Assembly (NCBI GenBank): GCA_002701545.1
Contig: NZVR01000046.1
Coordinates: 79,930 to 143,929 of the forward strand
Direction: 5' to 3'
Source: Blastopirellula sp.
GTDB taxonomy: Bacteria > Planctomycetota > Planctomycetia > Pirellulales > Pirellulaceae
DNA length: 64,000 bases
Shown: positions 54,598 to 64,000 of the stretch, one piece after another
Layout: every line of letters begins with the position of its first letter
Numbering within the stretch: the first letter of the stretch is position 1
Made by a program: the position numbers and the translations under genes
Notes under the pieces: model-generated
Databases searched by the model: none
What the model was told of the DNA's origin: nothing
Seen by the model: only the letters and a program-made list of their open reading frames with translations

Positions 54598-55386
54598 GTG
54601 ATGAAAACGATTGAAGGCGACGTGTATGCCTTTCCAAAATACTACGACCTCGTGTTTGGATCTGACTGGAAAGCGGAGTTTGATTTTCTCGAGGACTGTT
54701 TCGAATCGCATGTACCGCAGACAGTGCGTCGCCTTTACGAGCCCGCCTGCGGCACCGGACGACTCATGTTTCGCTTAGGAAGGGCAGGGTACCACGTCAC
54801 TGGCACCGACTTGAATGCGGCTGCTGTCCAGTATTGCAACGCGCGGCTTCGGCGCCATGGTGTGGCTGGTGAAGCGTTCGTTGCCGATATGTCAGAGCAT
54901 CTTGTCCACCCCCAAGTTGATGCAGCGTTCAACACGATCAACAGCTTTCGACATCTACAAACCGAGCAGGATGCCGTGGCGCATCTGAACTGCGTGGCCA
55001 ACTCACTGCGAGTCGGTGGTATCTATGTTCTGGGATTGCATCTCACACCACTTGTCGGCCAGCCTTCCGAGCAAGAGGCATGGTCAGCCCGCAAAGGTAA
55101 CTTGTGCGTCAACACACACATGTGGAATACCCACCGCGATCTTGAAAGCCGACTGGAACGATTCGACATGACGTATGATGTCTACACGCCAACGAAGTCC
55201 TTCCAACTCAAGGGCGAGCTCATACTGCGAACCTACACGCATGGACAAATCAACGAGCTGTTGCAAAAAACAAACACGCTCGAGCTGTGTGCAACCTACG
55301 ACTTCAGCTATGACATCTCCAAGCCTCACGAAGTGACGGATGCCAGCGAAGATGTCGTTTACATCCTGCAGAAATGCGCTGAGTAA
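54598..55386 (+). CDS. Class I SAM-dependent methyltransferase
   Basis: LYEPACGTGRLMFRLGRAGYHVTGTDLNAAAVQYC; FNTINSFRHL. Confidence 0.88.
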   Translation: MMKTIEGDVYAFPKYYDLVFGSDWKAEFDFLEDCFESHVPQTVRRLYEPACGTGRLMFRLGRAGYHVTGTDLNAAAVQYCNARLRRHGVAGEAFVADMSEHLVHPQVDAAFNTINSFRHLQTEQDAVAHLNCVANSLRVGGIYVLGLHLTPLVGQPSEQEAWSARKGNLCVNTHMWNTHRDLESRLERFDMTYDVYTPTKSFQLKGELILRTYTHGQINELLQKTNTLELCATYDFSYDISKPHEVTDASEDVVYILQKCAE

Positions 55387-55412
55387 GCCACTATTGGTTT
55401 GCAGCAGCGAGC

Positions 55413-56324
55413 TCACTTCGCCTCGCTGCCAGCCGGTACGTAGTCTCGCCAGAGCCAACGAAGTGATTCGGGCAACAATGCTCCACCATGCTTGCGGTTA
55501 TGGCCACCATCACCCAACACGAACCGATAATCGTATTTGGCGTATTTAAGTGCCGCGGCCATTTGCTGATTCGCCAGCGGCCAATTTCCATGCAGGTTAT
55601 CTAAATCATTGGAGCCTTCCTGCAGAAACACTCGAATCGGCTTGGGCTCCGTTTTTCGAATCAAAGCTGGGTAGACATGCCCGCCACGGATGTTCGTGAA
55701 ACTACCGATGTGACTGAGTACTTTTCGAAACTGATTGGGCCGCTCCCAGGCAACGGTCCAGGCACAGATTCCACCACTGCTGATCCCGCAAATCGCGCGG
55801 CCGTCAGGGTCGTTGGTCAAGTGATACTTTTCACCAACAAACGGAAGAATCTCTTCCAGCAGAAAGCGCGCGTACTGGTCGCTCAGCGTATCGTACTCGA
55901 AACTACGGTTTCGCCTTGGCTGTCCACCTGGCCGCTCTGAAGGGATCACGCCGGGATTGAGAAAGATGCCAATGGTCACTGGCATCTCACCCTTGTGAAT
56001 CAAATTGTCGAAAACGACAGGAACCGGCGTTGGACCATTCTTGTTGACGTAACCTCGCCCGTCTTGGAAAACCATCACACAAGCGGGTTTGCTGGCTTCG
56101 TACTGGGTTGGCACGTAAATCCAATAATCACGCACGGTGCCCGGGAAAACCTTACGACTCTTCCACACACCTTGGGTGATCGTGCCTTGCGGCACACCTG
56201 GCTGAACTTTGGCATCCGGACCCAGGACGTAGTCGTCGGCAGCATCAAGAGCATTGACCAAAATGCCGCCGTTCAAACTAATGACACCGAAGAGCAGAAT
56301 CCAGAAAAACCTATTTGCCGACAT
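55413..56324 (-). CDS. Esterase, enterochelin esterase/esterase D-like, secreted
   Basis: [63 protein letters not shown] (GxSxGG). Confidence 0.88.
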   Translation of the reverse strand: MSANRFFWILLFGVISLNGGILVNALDAADDYVLGPDAKVQPGVPQGTITQGVWKSRKVFPGTVRDYWIYVPTQYEASKPACVMVFQDGRGYVNKNGPTPVPVVFDNLIHKGEMPVTIGIFLNPGVIPSERPGGQPRRNRSFEYDTLSDQYARFLLEEILPFVGEKYHLTNDPDGRAICGISSGGICAWTVAWERPNQFRKVLSHIGSFTNIRGGHVYPALIRKTEPKPIRVFLQEGSNDLDNLHGNWPLANQQMAAALKYAKYDYRFVLGDGGHNRKHGGALLPESLRWLWRDYVPAGSEAK

Positions 56325-56404
56325 GGTATCTCCTTGTTGAGGCAAAGCGTTGCGTTTCCTAACGTCGCAGATTGCGTGGTCGACACACCGCGACGAAACA
56401 CACA

Positions 56405-56833
56405 TCACTCAGGATTGGGTTTAGACGCCAGTTTCCACTTCCGCCAACCCAACATAATACCCCAGAATCCAAGGAACATGGCCATCGCTGCCAACACCAT
56501 GGCACCCCGTAAAACAGGCCAATACTCTCCATCATTGATTGAGCCAAGTGCAATCATCAAGGCAAAGGCAAACAGGGCGACCATCAGTACTAGCACACCC
56601 GACCGATGGTAAAGGCGCCCGGGTGATGGTTCGCCACCGTCGGCCGCATTTGCCTCCGGACTCAACCTGGGAAGGACCGCCAAGCAAATCAGTGCTGGGA
56701 TGAGCAGAACACTGCTCACAAGCCCCCAGAGCAAGGCGTTCCGACCGCGGGAAAACGCGTACAGACCACCTCCGAGACCGCAAAGTGCGGCTGCAACGAA
56801 GGCGAGTGGAATCCAATCTGTTTGCGTGAACAT
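56405..56833 (-). CDS. Small multi-pass membrane protein
   Basis: Four hydrophobic segments; overlaps the downstream esterase ORF. Confidence 0.5.
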   Translation of the reverse strand: MFTQTDWIPLAFVAAALCGLGGGLYAFSRGRNALLWGLVSSVLLIPALICLAVLPRLSPEANAADGGEPSPGRLYHRSGVLVLMVALFAFALMIALGSINDGEYWPVLRGAMVLAAMAMFLGFWGIMLGWRKWKLASKPNPE

Positions 56834-56901
56834 CGCGGTATTATGCCACCGGGGCAAGGGGAGCACCGCAAAGCGGACGGGGCGTGCGGCAAAACGGACG
56901 C

Positions 56902-57906
56902 CTAAACCTCTTTCGAATCAATCCACGACATCAAGCTGCGGAGGCGTTTTCCAACTTCCTCAATCGCATGCTGGCGTTCCAACCGTCGGGTTGCCTTGAA
57001 CGATGCTGCGCCGCCACGATTTTCCAGGATCCAATCTCGGGCAAATTTTCCCGTGCGGATCTCATTCAGAATGCGTTTCATTTCTGCTCGTGTCTCGTCC
57101 GTAACAATACGTGGACCACGGGTGTAATCTCCGTATTCCGCCGTGTTCGAAACACTATATCGCATGTAGTTCAGCCCACCCTGGTAAAACAGATCAACGA
57201 TCAGTTTCAGTTCGTGCATACATTCGAAGTAGGCCATTTCCGGTTGATAACCAGCTTCGACAAGCGTATCAAAACCAGCTTTGACAAGCTCACTAACGCC
57301 GCCGCAAAGCACGACTTGCTCGCCGAATAAATCGGTTTCCGTCTCTTCTGCGAATGTTGTTTCAATCACGCCACCCCGGGTACCGCCGATCCCTTTGGCA
57401 TAAGCGAGTCCCAGTTTTTTCGTCTCTTCACTGGCCGAGTCTCCAGTCGCAATCAGACACGGAACACCACCACCAGCAGTGTATTCACTACGCACCAAGT
57501 GACCTGGCCCCTTGGGTGCAACCAACAACGTATCGACACCTTGCGGAGGCTCTACTTGACCAAAGTGCACGTTAAAGCCGTGCGAGCACATCAAGATATT
57601 ACCGGGAGATAACTTTCCCCGGATGTGGTCACGATACAGGTCACCCTGCACTTCGTCAGGCAACAAGATGTTGATGAGGTCACCTTTCTCGGCAGCCTCA
57701 TCAATCGGCATGGGACTGAAGCCGTGGCTCACAGCCAAATCGTAATTCGGGCCTCCAGGTCGCTGCCCGATGATCACATTACAACCACTGTCTTTGAGGT
57801 TCTGTGCCTGAGCGTGGCCTTGCGATCCATAGCCCAAAATGGCGATCGTCTTGTCTTTGAGAAGCGAAAGGTCTGCATCGTTGTCGTAGTAAATTGTGGC
57901 TGCCAT
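56902..57906 (-). CDS. ilvC: Ketol-acid reductoisomerase
   Basis: [50 protein letters not shown]. Confidence 0.96.
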   Translation of the reverse strand: MAATIYYDNDADLSLLKDKTIAILGYGSQGHAQAQNLKDSGCNVIIGQRPGGPNYDLAVSHGFSPMPIDEAAEKGDLINILLPDEVQGDLYRDHIRGKLSPGNILMCSHGFNVHFGQVEPPQGVDTLLVAPKGPGHLVRSEYTAGGGVPCLIATGDSASEETKKLGLAYAKGIGGTRGGVIETTFAEETETDLFGEQVVLCGGVSELVKAGFDTLVEAGYQPEMAYFECMHELKLIVDLFYQGGLNYMRYSVSNTAEYGDYTRGPRIVTDETRAEMKRILNEIRTGKFARDWILENRGGAASFKATRRLERQHAIEEVGKRLRSLMSWIDSKEV

Positions 57907-57975
57907 GAATAACCCATTGGATCGAAGAATCGTTGTTGCGAAGTCGCTGTCCCAAACAGTGGTAGACGAGCGACA

Positions 57976-58473
57976 CTAATTTGTCGTGGAGCGCGAATTG
58001 CTGCGGACCATTGCGATGCGACCGGTGCGCACCAATTCCGTAATGCCAAATGGCCGCATGCTGTCGATAAACGCATCGATCTTGGTCTCGCGGCCAGAAA
58101 TCTCGATCATGATTTCCTCGGCACCAACATCCACAATCCGACCGCGGAAAATGTTGACCAGTTCGCGAATCTCGCTGCGCGGTCCTCCGGGCTGAGCCTT
58201 GACCTTCAACAGCATCAGATCGCGTTCAACAAAATCGGTCGAACTGATGTCAAACACGCGCACGACGGTAACCAGCTTTTCCAATTGCTTTCGCACCTGC
58301 TCCAGCACACTGTCATCACCTGCGACCACAAACGTCATGCGAGAAAGTTTCGAATCTTCGGTTTCTCCCACCGCCAGGGACAGGATGTTGAACCCGCGCG
58401 AGGCCAACATGCCCGAGACATGTGAGAGAACACCAGGCACGTTCTGCACCAATGCTGAAAGGACGTGACGCAT
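57976..58473 (-). CDS. ilvN: Acetolactate synthase small subunit
   Basis: MRHVLSALVQNVPGVLSHVSGMLASRGFNILSLAVG ACT domain; ORF opens at 58566. Confidence 0.92.
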   Translation of the reverse strand: MRHVLSALVQNVPGVLSHVSGMLASRGFNILSLAVGETEDSKLSRMTFVVAGDDSVLEQVRKQLEKLVTVVRVFDISSTDFVERDLMLLKVKAQPGGPRSEIRELVNIFRGRIVDVGAEEIMIEISGRETKIDAFIDSMRPFGITELVRTGRIAMVRSNSRSTTN

Positions 58474-58620
58474 GGGTCGATAAGCTCCGTTCGTGAAATC
58501 ATACGAATCAACCATCGTAGTCCGGCCAGGCACCCTCCACAAGGCGTGAAAACGCCCCCTTCCCATGGAGGGATCGCAAGGCAGAACAGATGTATGGCAA
58601 GGTTTCGCCGCGAGAGGGCC

Positions 58621-59742
58621 CTAATCTGTGGGAAACCCGTGAATATGAGTATCTGGACCACTCGCACGGGAAGATACCCCCCTCAAAACCAGGGCCTCGC
58701 TCATCCGTTCCACACCGTCGCCACCGACCGGTGATAGGGACGCTGCTCCACCCACCAGCTTAGGAGCAATGAACACATGGTATTCATCAATATTGCGTGA
58801 ATCGAACAGACTTCCCAATAACCGACCACCACCTTCTACCAGCACATTGGTCATGCCGCGTTGTGCGAGTTCCTGCAACAGATGCTCAAGTCGCGCACGC
58901 GGAGATTCATCCTCAAGGCGCATTACCTCGCAGCCAGCGTCGACCAATCGCTGGCAAGCCTGCTCGCAACCGTTGGGCCCCACAACAATCAACACGGGGA
59001 CCTCACCTGCCGTACGCACAAGCTGACTTTCGCAAGAGATCGAAGCCGTGGAATCGAGCACAATCCGAGTTGCCTGCCGTGGCCCGGGCGGACGAGCGGT
59101 CAACAAGGGATCGTCTGCGTCGGCCGTGCCTCGGCCTACCATCACGGCATCAACGACACCGCGCACGCGATGCACAAAAGCACGCGACTCCTCGCCAGTG
59201 ATCCACTGGCTGCTGCCTGTTCCGGTGGCGATCTTGCCATCCAAGGTCATCGCCCATTTGGCAATGACCCACGGCTTGCCAGTACGTTGCCTTTTCAAAT
59301 AAGGAGCCAGTAGTTGCGAAGCGTCCGTTTCGAGAACGCCTATGTCGAGTTGAATACCCGCAGTTCGCAGCGATTCCAGACCTCCGCCAGACACCTGAGG
59401 AAACGGATCCGCCACAGCCACCACGACACGTTCCAATCCAGCCTTGATGATCGCTTCGGAGCAGGGTGGGGTTTTGCCGTGATGACAACAAGGCTCAAGC
59501 GTCACATACATGGTCGCACCAACAGCAGCATCACCCGCCACGTGCAACGCCTCGACTTCAGCATGTGGTCCACCATAGCTTTGATGCCAACCCTCACCCA
59601 CCTGAACGCCGTCACGGACGATAACACAGCCAACCATTGGATTCGGCTCAACAAACCCCCGACCTTGTTCAGCGAGTTGCAATGCGCGTCGCATGAACAC
59701 CTCGTCCTGATTTTCTTGACCTCCACCGGAAGTTTCCATCAT
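58621..59742 (-). CDS. ribD: Bifunctional diaminohydroxyphosphoribosylaminopyrimidine deaminase / 5-amino-6-(5-phosphoribosylamino)uracil reductase
   Basis: MRRALQLAEQGRGFVEPNPMVGCVIV; GGPHAEVEAL; TLEPCCHHGKTPPC; GSSQWITGEESRAFVHRVR. Confidence 0.96.
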   Translation of the reverse strand: MMETSGGGQENQDEVFMRRALQLAEQGRGFVEPNPMVGCVIVRDGVQVGEGWHQSYGGPHAEVEALHVAGDAAVGATMYVTLEPCCHHGKTPPCSEAIIKAGLERVVVAVADPFPQVSGGGLESLRTAGIQLDIGVLETDASQLLAPYLKRQRTGKPWVIAKWAMTLDGKIATGTGSSQWITGEESRAFVHRVRGVVDAVMVGRGTADADDPLLTARPPGPRQATRIVLDSTASISCESQLVRTAGEVPVLIVVGPNGCEQACQRLVDAGCEVMRLEDESPRARLEHLLQELAQRGMTNVLVEGGGRLLGSLFDSRNIDEYHVFIAPKLVGGAASLSPVGGDGVERMSEALVLRGVSSRASGPDTHIHGFPTD

Positions 59743-60099
59743 CCACCACGTCTCCGTGACACATTCTGCAACAACGCAAGCAACTGCTAACTTCAAAATC
59801 CTCAAGCATCTTCGCAAGGCTACGCACCACGGCAACCAAGCGCAGGGTGGCCAACAACCACCATGCTCCACACTGGCACAGCCAACGACAAATTACAAGC
59901 GGCAGGCAAACAGCGCGGTGAGTCGTTCCGGTGACGAATCCCCGTCCCATCTTGTCATCTATCACACCGCCAGGGCTTGCCCACCAGGAAACAGCACATG
60001 GCAAGCATCGAACGCAAGGGGAACAACCATGCGGGCCCGACTAGCCAACGATACCGAAAACCCTTTCAGTAACAGCGTCTGGCAGTCGCGCTACGTGAA

Positions 60100-61506
60100 T
60101 CACACCAATTCGGCGATAGGCTGGTGATCGGCAAGCAGGTACTGAGGCCTACCGGAGGGATCAACAATCGTCGTTCTTGTCGCGTCGATTCCCAAATTGC
60201 GGTAGAGCGTTGCAAACACTTCCTTGTAGGTTACGGGGCGCTGGGTTGCCGCACCGGCTGTCCGATCAGTGGCGCCGATGACCTGCCCAACCCGCAAGCC
60301 ACCGCCAGCTAACAGAGCAGGCCCCACGCGCGGCCAATGGTCTCTACCGCCTTTTGAATTGATTTTTGGCGTCCGCCCGAATTCGCCCCAGACAACGACC
60401 GACACATCGTCGAGCATTCCTCGAGTCTCTAGGTCCGTAATCAAAGCGTGTAATCCATGGTCGAGTATCGGAAGCATATGCTTCATGCGCCCAAAATTAT
60501 CGCTGTGGGTATCGAAGTCACTGAAGGATACACTCACACAGCGGACTCCCACCTCAATCAACCGCCTGGCAAGCAGGAACTTCCTCATCGATCGATGATC
60601 TTCCGCCGTCGTGAAGCGAGCATGGGGTGAAATGGGGGCCGTGTACCGATCAAGTTCCTCGGCAGGCACGCTCTCCAGATCTAACGCGTTGGCAAACTGC
60701 CCTGAGGTAAGTATCTGGGCAGCCTGCTGATGAAATCGATCAAGTGCATCCATCATGCCGCTGTTATCGACGTCATCACAGACCCGGTCGAGGTCGCTTA
60801 ACAGGGCGGCTCGATTCTCAAGACGATCTGCGTTCAATTCAGCGTTCAATGAAAGGCTTGTCGAGTGATTCGCGCCTAATCGAGCCAATTCGCCTTGCAT
60901 CCCGGCTTCCAGCGGACGCTGAAACATGCTGGAAATATCAGGGCGAAACGGCTTGTAAGCCGGCCCCAGAAAACCGGGTCTTGCGCTGTTACGAACGAGT
61001 GGTCGCCCCTGCATCAGATCCACAAAGGTGGGTGCCACATCTCGAGGAGAACTCAGTAGCTTGTTCAGGATGCAACCGACTGCCGGCCGACCACCAACGG
61101 ACTCCATGTCGTTGTGATGGAAGCCCGATTGTGTTTGAAAACCGTCATGTCGCCCAGCAGAGCCAACAAGCGATCGAATGAATGCAAATCGATCCGCAAT
61201 CGACGCCAACTTGGGCATCAACTCACACACTTGAAAGCCAGGAAGCACCGTCGCAATCGGTTGAAATTCACCACGGATTTCACTCGGAGCATTTGGCTTG
61301 AGATCAATCGTATCCATCTGAGGCGGACCGCCATCAAGATGAATATTGATGATCGACTTAGAGGACGACCCAATCCCGGCGTGCGACTCCAAACGCAGCA
61401 AGTCCGCTAGCGTCAGGGCACCCCAGCCGATCCCTCCAGCAATCAGAAAACTTCGACGGTTGACGCAGCCAGGGTGTTGATGAGACTGGCCGTGAAAAGT
61501 GAACAT
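60100..61506 (-). CDS. DUF1501 domain protein with Tat signal
   Basis: Twin-arginine CVNRRSFLIAGGIGWGALTLADLL; SIINIHLDGGPPQMDTIDLKPNAPSEIRGEF; VVVWGEFGRTPKINSKGGRDHWPRVGPALLAGGGLRVGQVIGATD. Confidence 0.9.
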   Translation of the reverse strand: MFTFHGQSHQHPGCVNRRSFLIAGGIGWGALTLADLLRLESHAGIGSSSKSIINIHLDGGPPQMDTIDLKPNAPSEIRGEFQPIATVLPGFQVCELMPKLASIADRFAFIRSLVGSAGRHDGFQTQSGFHHNDMESVGGRPAVGCILNKLLSSPRDVAPTFVDLMQGRPLVRNSARPGFLGPAYKPFRPDISSMFQRPLEAGMQGELARLGANHSTSLSLNAELNADRLENRAALLSDLDRVCDDVDNSGMMDALDRFHQQAAQILTSGQFANALDLESVPAEELDRYTAPISPHARFTTAEDHRSMRKFLLARRLIEVGVRCVSVSFSDFDTHSDNFGRMKHMLPILDHGLHALITDLETRGMLDDVSVVVWGEFGRTPKINSKGGRDHWPRVGPALLAGGGLRVGQVIGATDRTAGAATQRPVTYKEVFATLYRNLGIDATRTTIVDPSGRPQYLLADHQPIAELV

Positions 61507-61631
61507 GATCAATGCTCCACAATTGGTTACCTGCAAATATGTTAGCACTTATTGCCGGTCAATAAAACGGAAATCCGTCACCCCCTGCTTCCGGGTGGAA
61601 TGCCATGAAACCCCTGCATTCAGGGAGGATG

Positions 61632-61659
61632 GGCGTTAAACAGTGACGATTTTAACGCC
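61632..61659. repeat. 9-bp inverted repeat upstream of the 61.7-kb secreted-protein gene
   Basis: GGCGTTAAA-CAGTGACGAT-TTTAACGCC. Confidence 0.65.
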
Positions 61660-61724
61660 TAGAGCCGATCTAAACTGTAAGGCAAGATATCTGGCCCGAC
61701 AAAGGCACACACACCCCGGAGCCT

Positions 61725-63320
61725 GTGATGCAAGGTCGCCCGCAGACCATGCTGATCACCTTCTTTTTTTTGGGATTCAGCATTTTCAGTTCCACCCACC
61801 TGCTTGGGCACGAGGTGGATCACTACAACCTACCCTTGGGCAAGCAGTGGGTAGACCAGGGTGAATATTGGAACAACCTGCTGTTTGACGCCGTTGCGAA
61901 GGCCGTGAATGCGGTCAACCGGGACATCCATGCAGCCCAGCAAATCCCAATTCCTGCCGCGCGCCAGGCACGCATCAAAGCCTTGCAGCATCCGTCTACG
62001 GTGACCTTCCGGGTTCGCAAGCATCTGCCCTCAGCATTCATGGCGATCGAGCGTCTGGAAATGCAGTATCGGCTTCAGCGGGCAAACACACAAGATGCGA
62101 ACCGGGTGATTGCTCACAAACCAAATGCTCTCAGCAGCACGTATGGCCATGTCCCCTTACTGCCCGATCCTCGTCAATTGTCGCGCATGACACTAATGCG
62201 GTGCTCCTTGATCCAAGTTCACGGGCAAAAGATGGGTACGGACAAGATTGGGCACTTCATTGCCATGGGATACTACTACTATGTGGCTTACAGTGCCTCT
62301 CGCGCCTCAGGGGCATCCCACGAAGAAGCGCTAAACCAGGCGCGTCAGATTGGAGTGGATGGCCCCATTTCAGAGAAAGGTGTCGTGGGGATGCTGCCGA
62401 CCGGTGTCATCTCCAACGCCGATTTGGTTGCCAACTATGTGGGCATGAAGTTCTATCTGAATATCACACAGCCTGTCACGCTGAAGGGCGCAAGCTATCC
62501 AGCCATATTGGTATCCGAAGGCAACTATTGGAGACTGCGGCCGCACATCACGCGCAACAGCGATTATTTCTCGGCCTTCATCTCAGAACATTACGATGAG
62601 GCGCTCAATCCATGTGTATTCGAACCGATCAGTCGGGGACAGATTCGCAACATCGTGCGGAAAAATCGAGACACTTTGCTTCGCTTCTACGCTGGTGATG
62701 ATAGAACGAAAATGACCCCGCAATACTTCGCGGAAAAATCAAAGCAATTGGCTACCTATTACGGCGAACCCTACGGGCATATCGGCGATACCAGCAACCT
62801 AATCTACTTGTCCGACGTACTCTTCGAAGGCGAAAGTCGCATCACTCGCACAGCAGCACAACAGCGTCCTCCGCAAATCAGCTTGCAACCGGTCGGGCCG
62901 CGCACGTTGACCATGGGTGGCCAGAGCCAGTTTGCCGTCGCGGTCACAAACCAGACGGAAACCCCTCTCGAAGCCATCAAGGTAAGCGCAGACTTGCCCG
63001 TCACGATGGTCGTGAGCCACCTTCATGAAACAGCAGAGTTTGATCGGCCACACAACGCCATCCACTGGCACGTCAAACGATTAGGGCCGCGAGAAACAAA
63101 ACTACTTCGTTTCCAAGCCTCTGCAGTATCCGGCCAAGCGGCCAACTACGAAGTTCGAGCAGAACTCGCAGGAGTGGGAACAGTCGCCTTCGCTCAAAAA
63201 GCATTGCAAATTCATCGCACAGCGAATGCCAGCCATGACACCCCGCGGGTTGCCAAAGGCGCACCGCGGCAGCGCATTCCTCAAACGGGTGCGAGTGCCT
63301 TGCCGATCGTGCAGCGATAG
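61725..63320 (+). CDS. Secreted protein of unknown function with C-terminal Ig/DUF11-like domain
   Basis: Hydrophobic N-terminus MLITFFFLGFSIFSSTHLLG; GTDKIGHFIAMGYYYYVAY; C-terminal beta domain SLQPVGPRTLTMGGQSQFAVAVTNQTETPLEAIKVSADLP. Confidence 0.7.
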   Translation: MMQGRPQTMLITFFFLGFSIFSSTHLLGHEVDHYNLPLGKQWVDQGEYWNNLLFDAVAKAVNAVNRDIHAAQQIPIPAARQARIKALQHPSTVTFRVRKHLPSAFMAIERLEMQYRLQRANTQDANRVIAHKPNALSSTYGHVPLLPDPRQLSRMTLMRCSLIQVHGQKMGTDKIGHFIAMGYYYYVAYSASRASGASHEEALNQARQIGVDGPISEKGVVGMLPTGVISNADLVANYVGMKFYLNITQPVTLKGASYPAILVSEGNYWRLRPHITRNSDYFSAFISEHYDEALNPCVFEPISRGQIRNIVRKNRDTLLRFYAGDDRTKMTPQYFAEKSKQLATYYGEPYGHIGDTSNLIYLSDVLFEGESRITRTAAQQRPPQISLQPVGPRTLTMGGQSQFAVAVTNQTETPLEAIKVSADLPVTMVVSHLHETAEFDRPHNAIHWHVKRLGPRETKLLRFQASAVSGQAANYEVRAELAGVGTVAFAQKALQIHRTANASHDTPRVAKGAPRQRIPQTGASALPIVQR

Positions 63321-63337
63321 GCTCAAACCTCAATCGA

Positions 63338-64000
63338 CTAGCTGCACGACAATCGCTTGGATTCCTGTGCTCGCGCGCTGGGTGTCCGAACATCCCAAGC
63401 GAGCCCAACCATTTGCATGGTGCGAATGATGTACCAGCTCAGGTCAAACTGCCACCACCTCAAACCATGCCGCGCTGATGTCGGGAACGCATGGTGATTA
63501 TTGTGCCAACCTTCACCGTGCCCCAGAATCCCGAACAGGAGATTGTTACGGGACTCGTCGCCCGCTTCGAACTCACGCGATCCGAAAATGTGGCAAATAG
63601 AATTAATCGACCACGTGATGTGATGGGTCAAAAAGATGCGTGCCAATCCTCCCCATAGGAATCCCAGCCATACGGCCATCCAACTTTGCATCACAATCCC
63701 GGCGATCGCAGCGGGAATTGCCAGACTCGCCAAGACCCACAGGTAGTAAACCTTGTCTACTGCGACGAGCAATTTGTCTTCGAGCAGATCTGGCACGTAC
63801 TTCTCACTGTCCACACTTCGCCACAATCCACTGAACAGCCAGCCGGTGTGGGCGTACGTGAAACCTCGAACGGCATTCCACCATCCATTGCCGTGCAACC
63901 TTGGTGAATGAGGGTCTCCGAAGAGATCACTAAATTGATGGTGCTTGCGGTGAATTGCACACCACATGATGGGTGATCCTTCAACTGCAAGCGCTCCAAA
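63338..64000 (-). CDS. Fatty acid desaturase (delta-9 acyl-CoA desaturase type), partial at window edge
   Basis: FGALAVEGSPIMWCAIHRKHHQFSD...GEGWHNNHHAFP histidine boxes; frame stays open to 64000. Confidence 0.92.
   Translation of the reverse strand, partial: FGALAVEGSPIMWCAIHRKHHQFSDLFGDPHSPRLHGNGWWNAVRGFTYAHTGWLFSGLWRSVDSEKYVPDLLEDKLLVAVDKVYYLWVLASLAIPAAIAGIVMQSWMAVWLGFLWGGLARIFLTHHITWSINSICHIFGSREFEAGDESRNNLLFGILGHGEGWHNNHHAFPTSARHGLRWWQFDLSWYIIRTMQMVGLAWDVRTPSARAQESKRLSCS

Overview
The window looks chromosomal and planctomycete (Pirellulaceae-like). It carries an LEPR-XLL surface protein, a DUF1501 protein, a BBP7-like barrel and spd-type EF-G features. The first 12.4 kb is a translation/transcription core: rplJ 3' end, rplL, rpoB, rpoC, rpsL, rpsG, then, after a terminator, an EF-G paralogue. 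Housekeeping and accessory genes follow (rnr, lpxA, prolyl oligopeptidase, trxB, asnS, P-II, mfd, ilvN-ilvC, ribD, secreted proteins). The most distinctive region is a minus-strand block at about 28.99-41.57 kb. It combines selA-selB, moaA-moaE-moaD, a FAD/Fe-S oxidoreductase, a CitG-like protein, a PTPS/QueD-like protein, an OleB-like hydrolase and folE. No rRNA, CRISPR array, transposon or convincing tRNA was found. The points most worth checking are: the Se/Mo/pterin block; an S12 Arg88 (K88R-like) residue predicting streptomycin resistance; mutually exclusive hairpins between rplL and rpoB; a divergent RNase H2-type protein with altered motifs; an Nramp-fold transporter lacking the metal-ligand motifs; and a J-like/TM/C-terminal-domain protein with a C8 tract. 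All calls come from reading the sequence; no database search was run.
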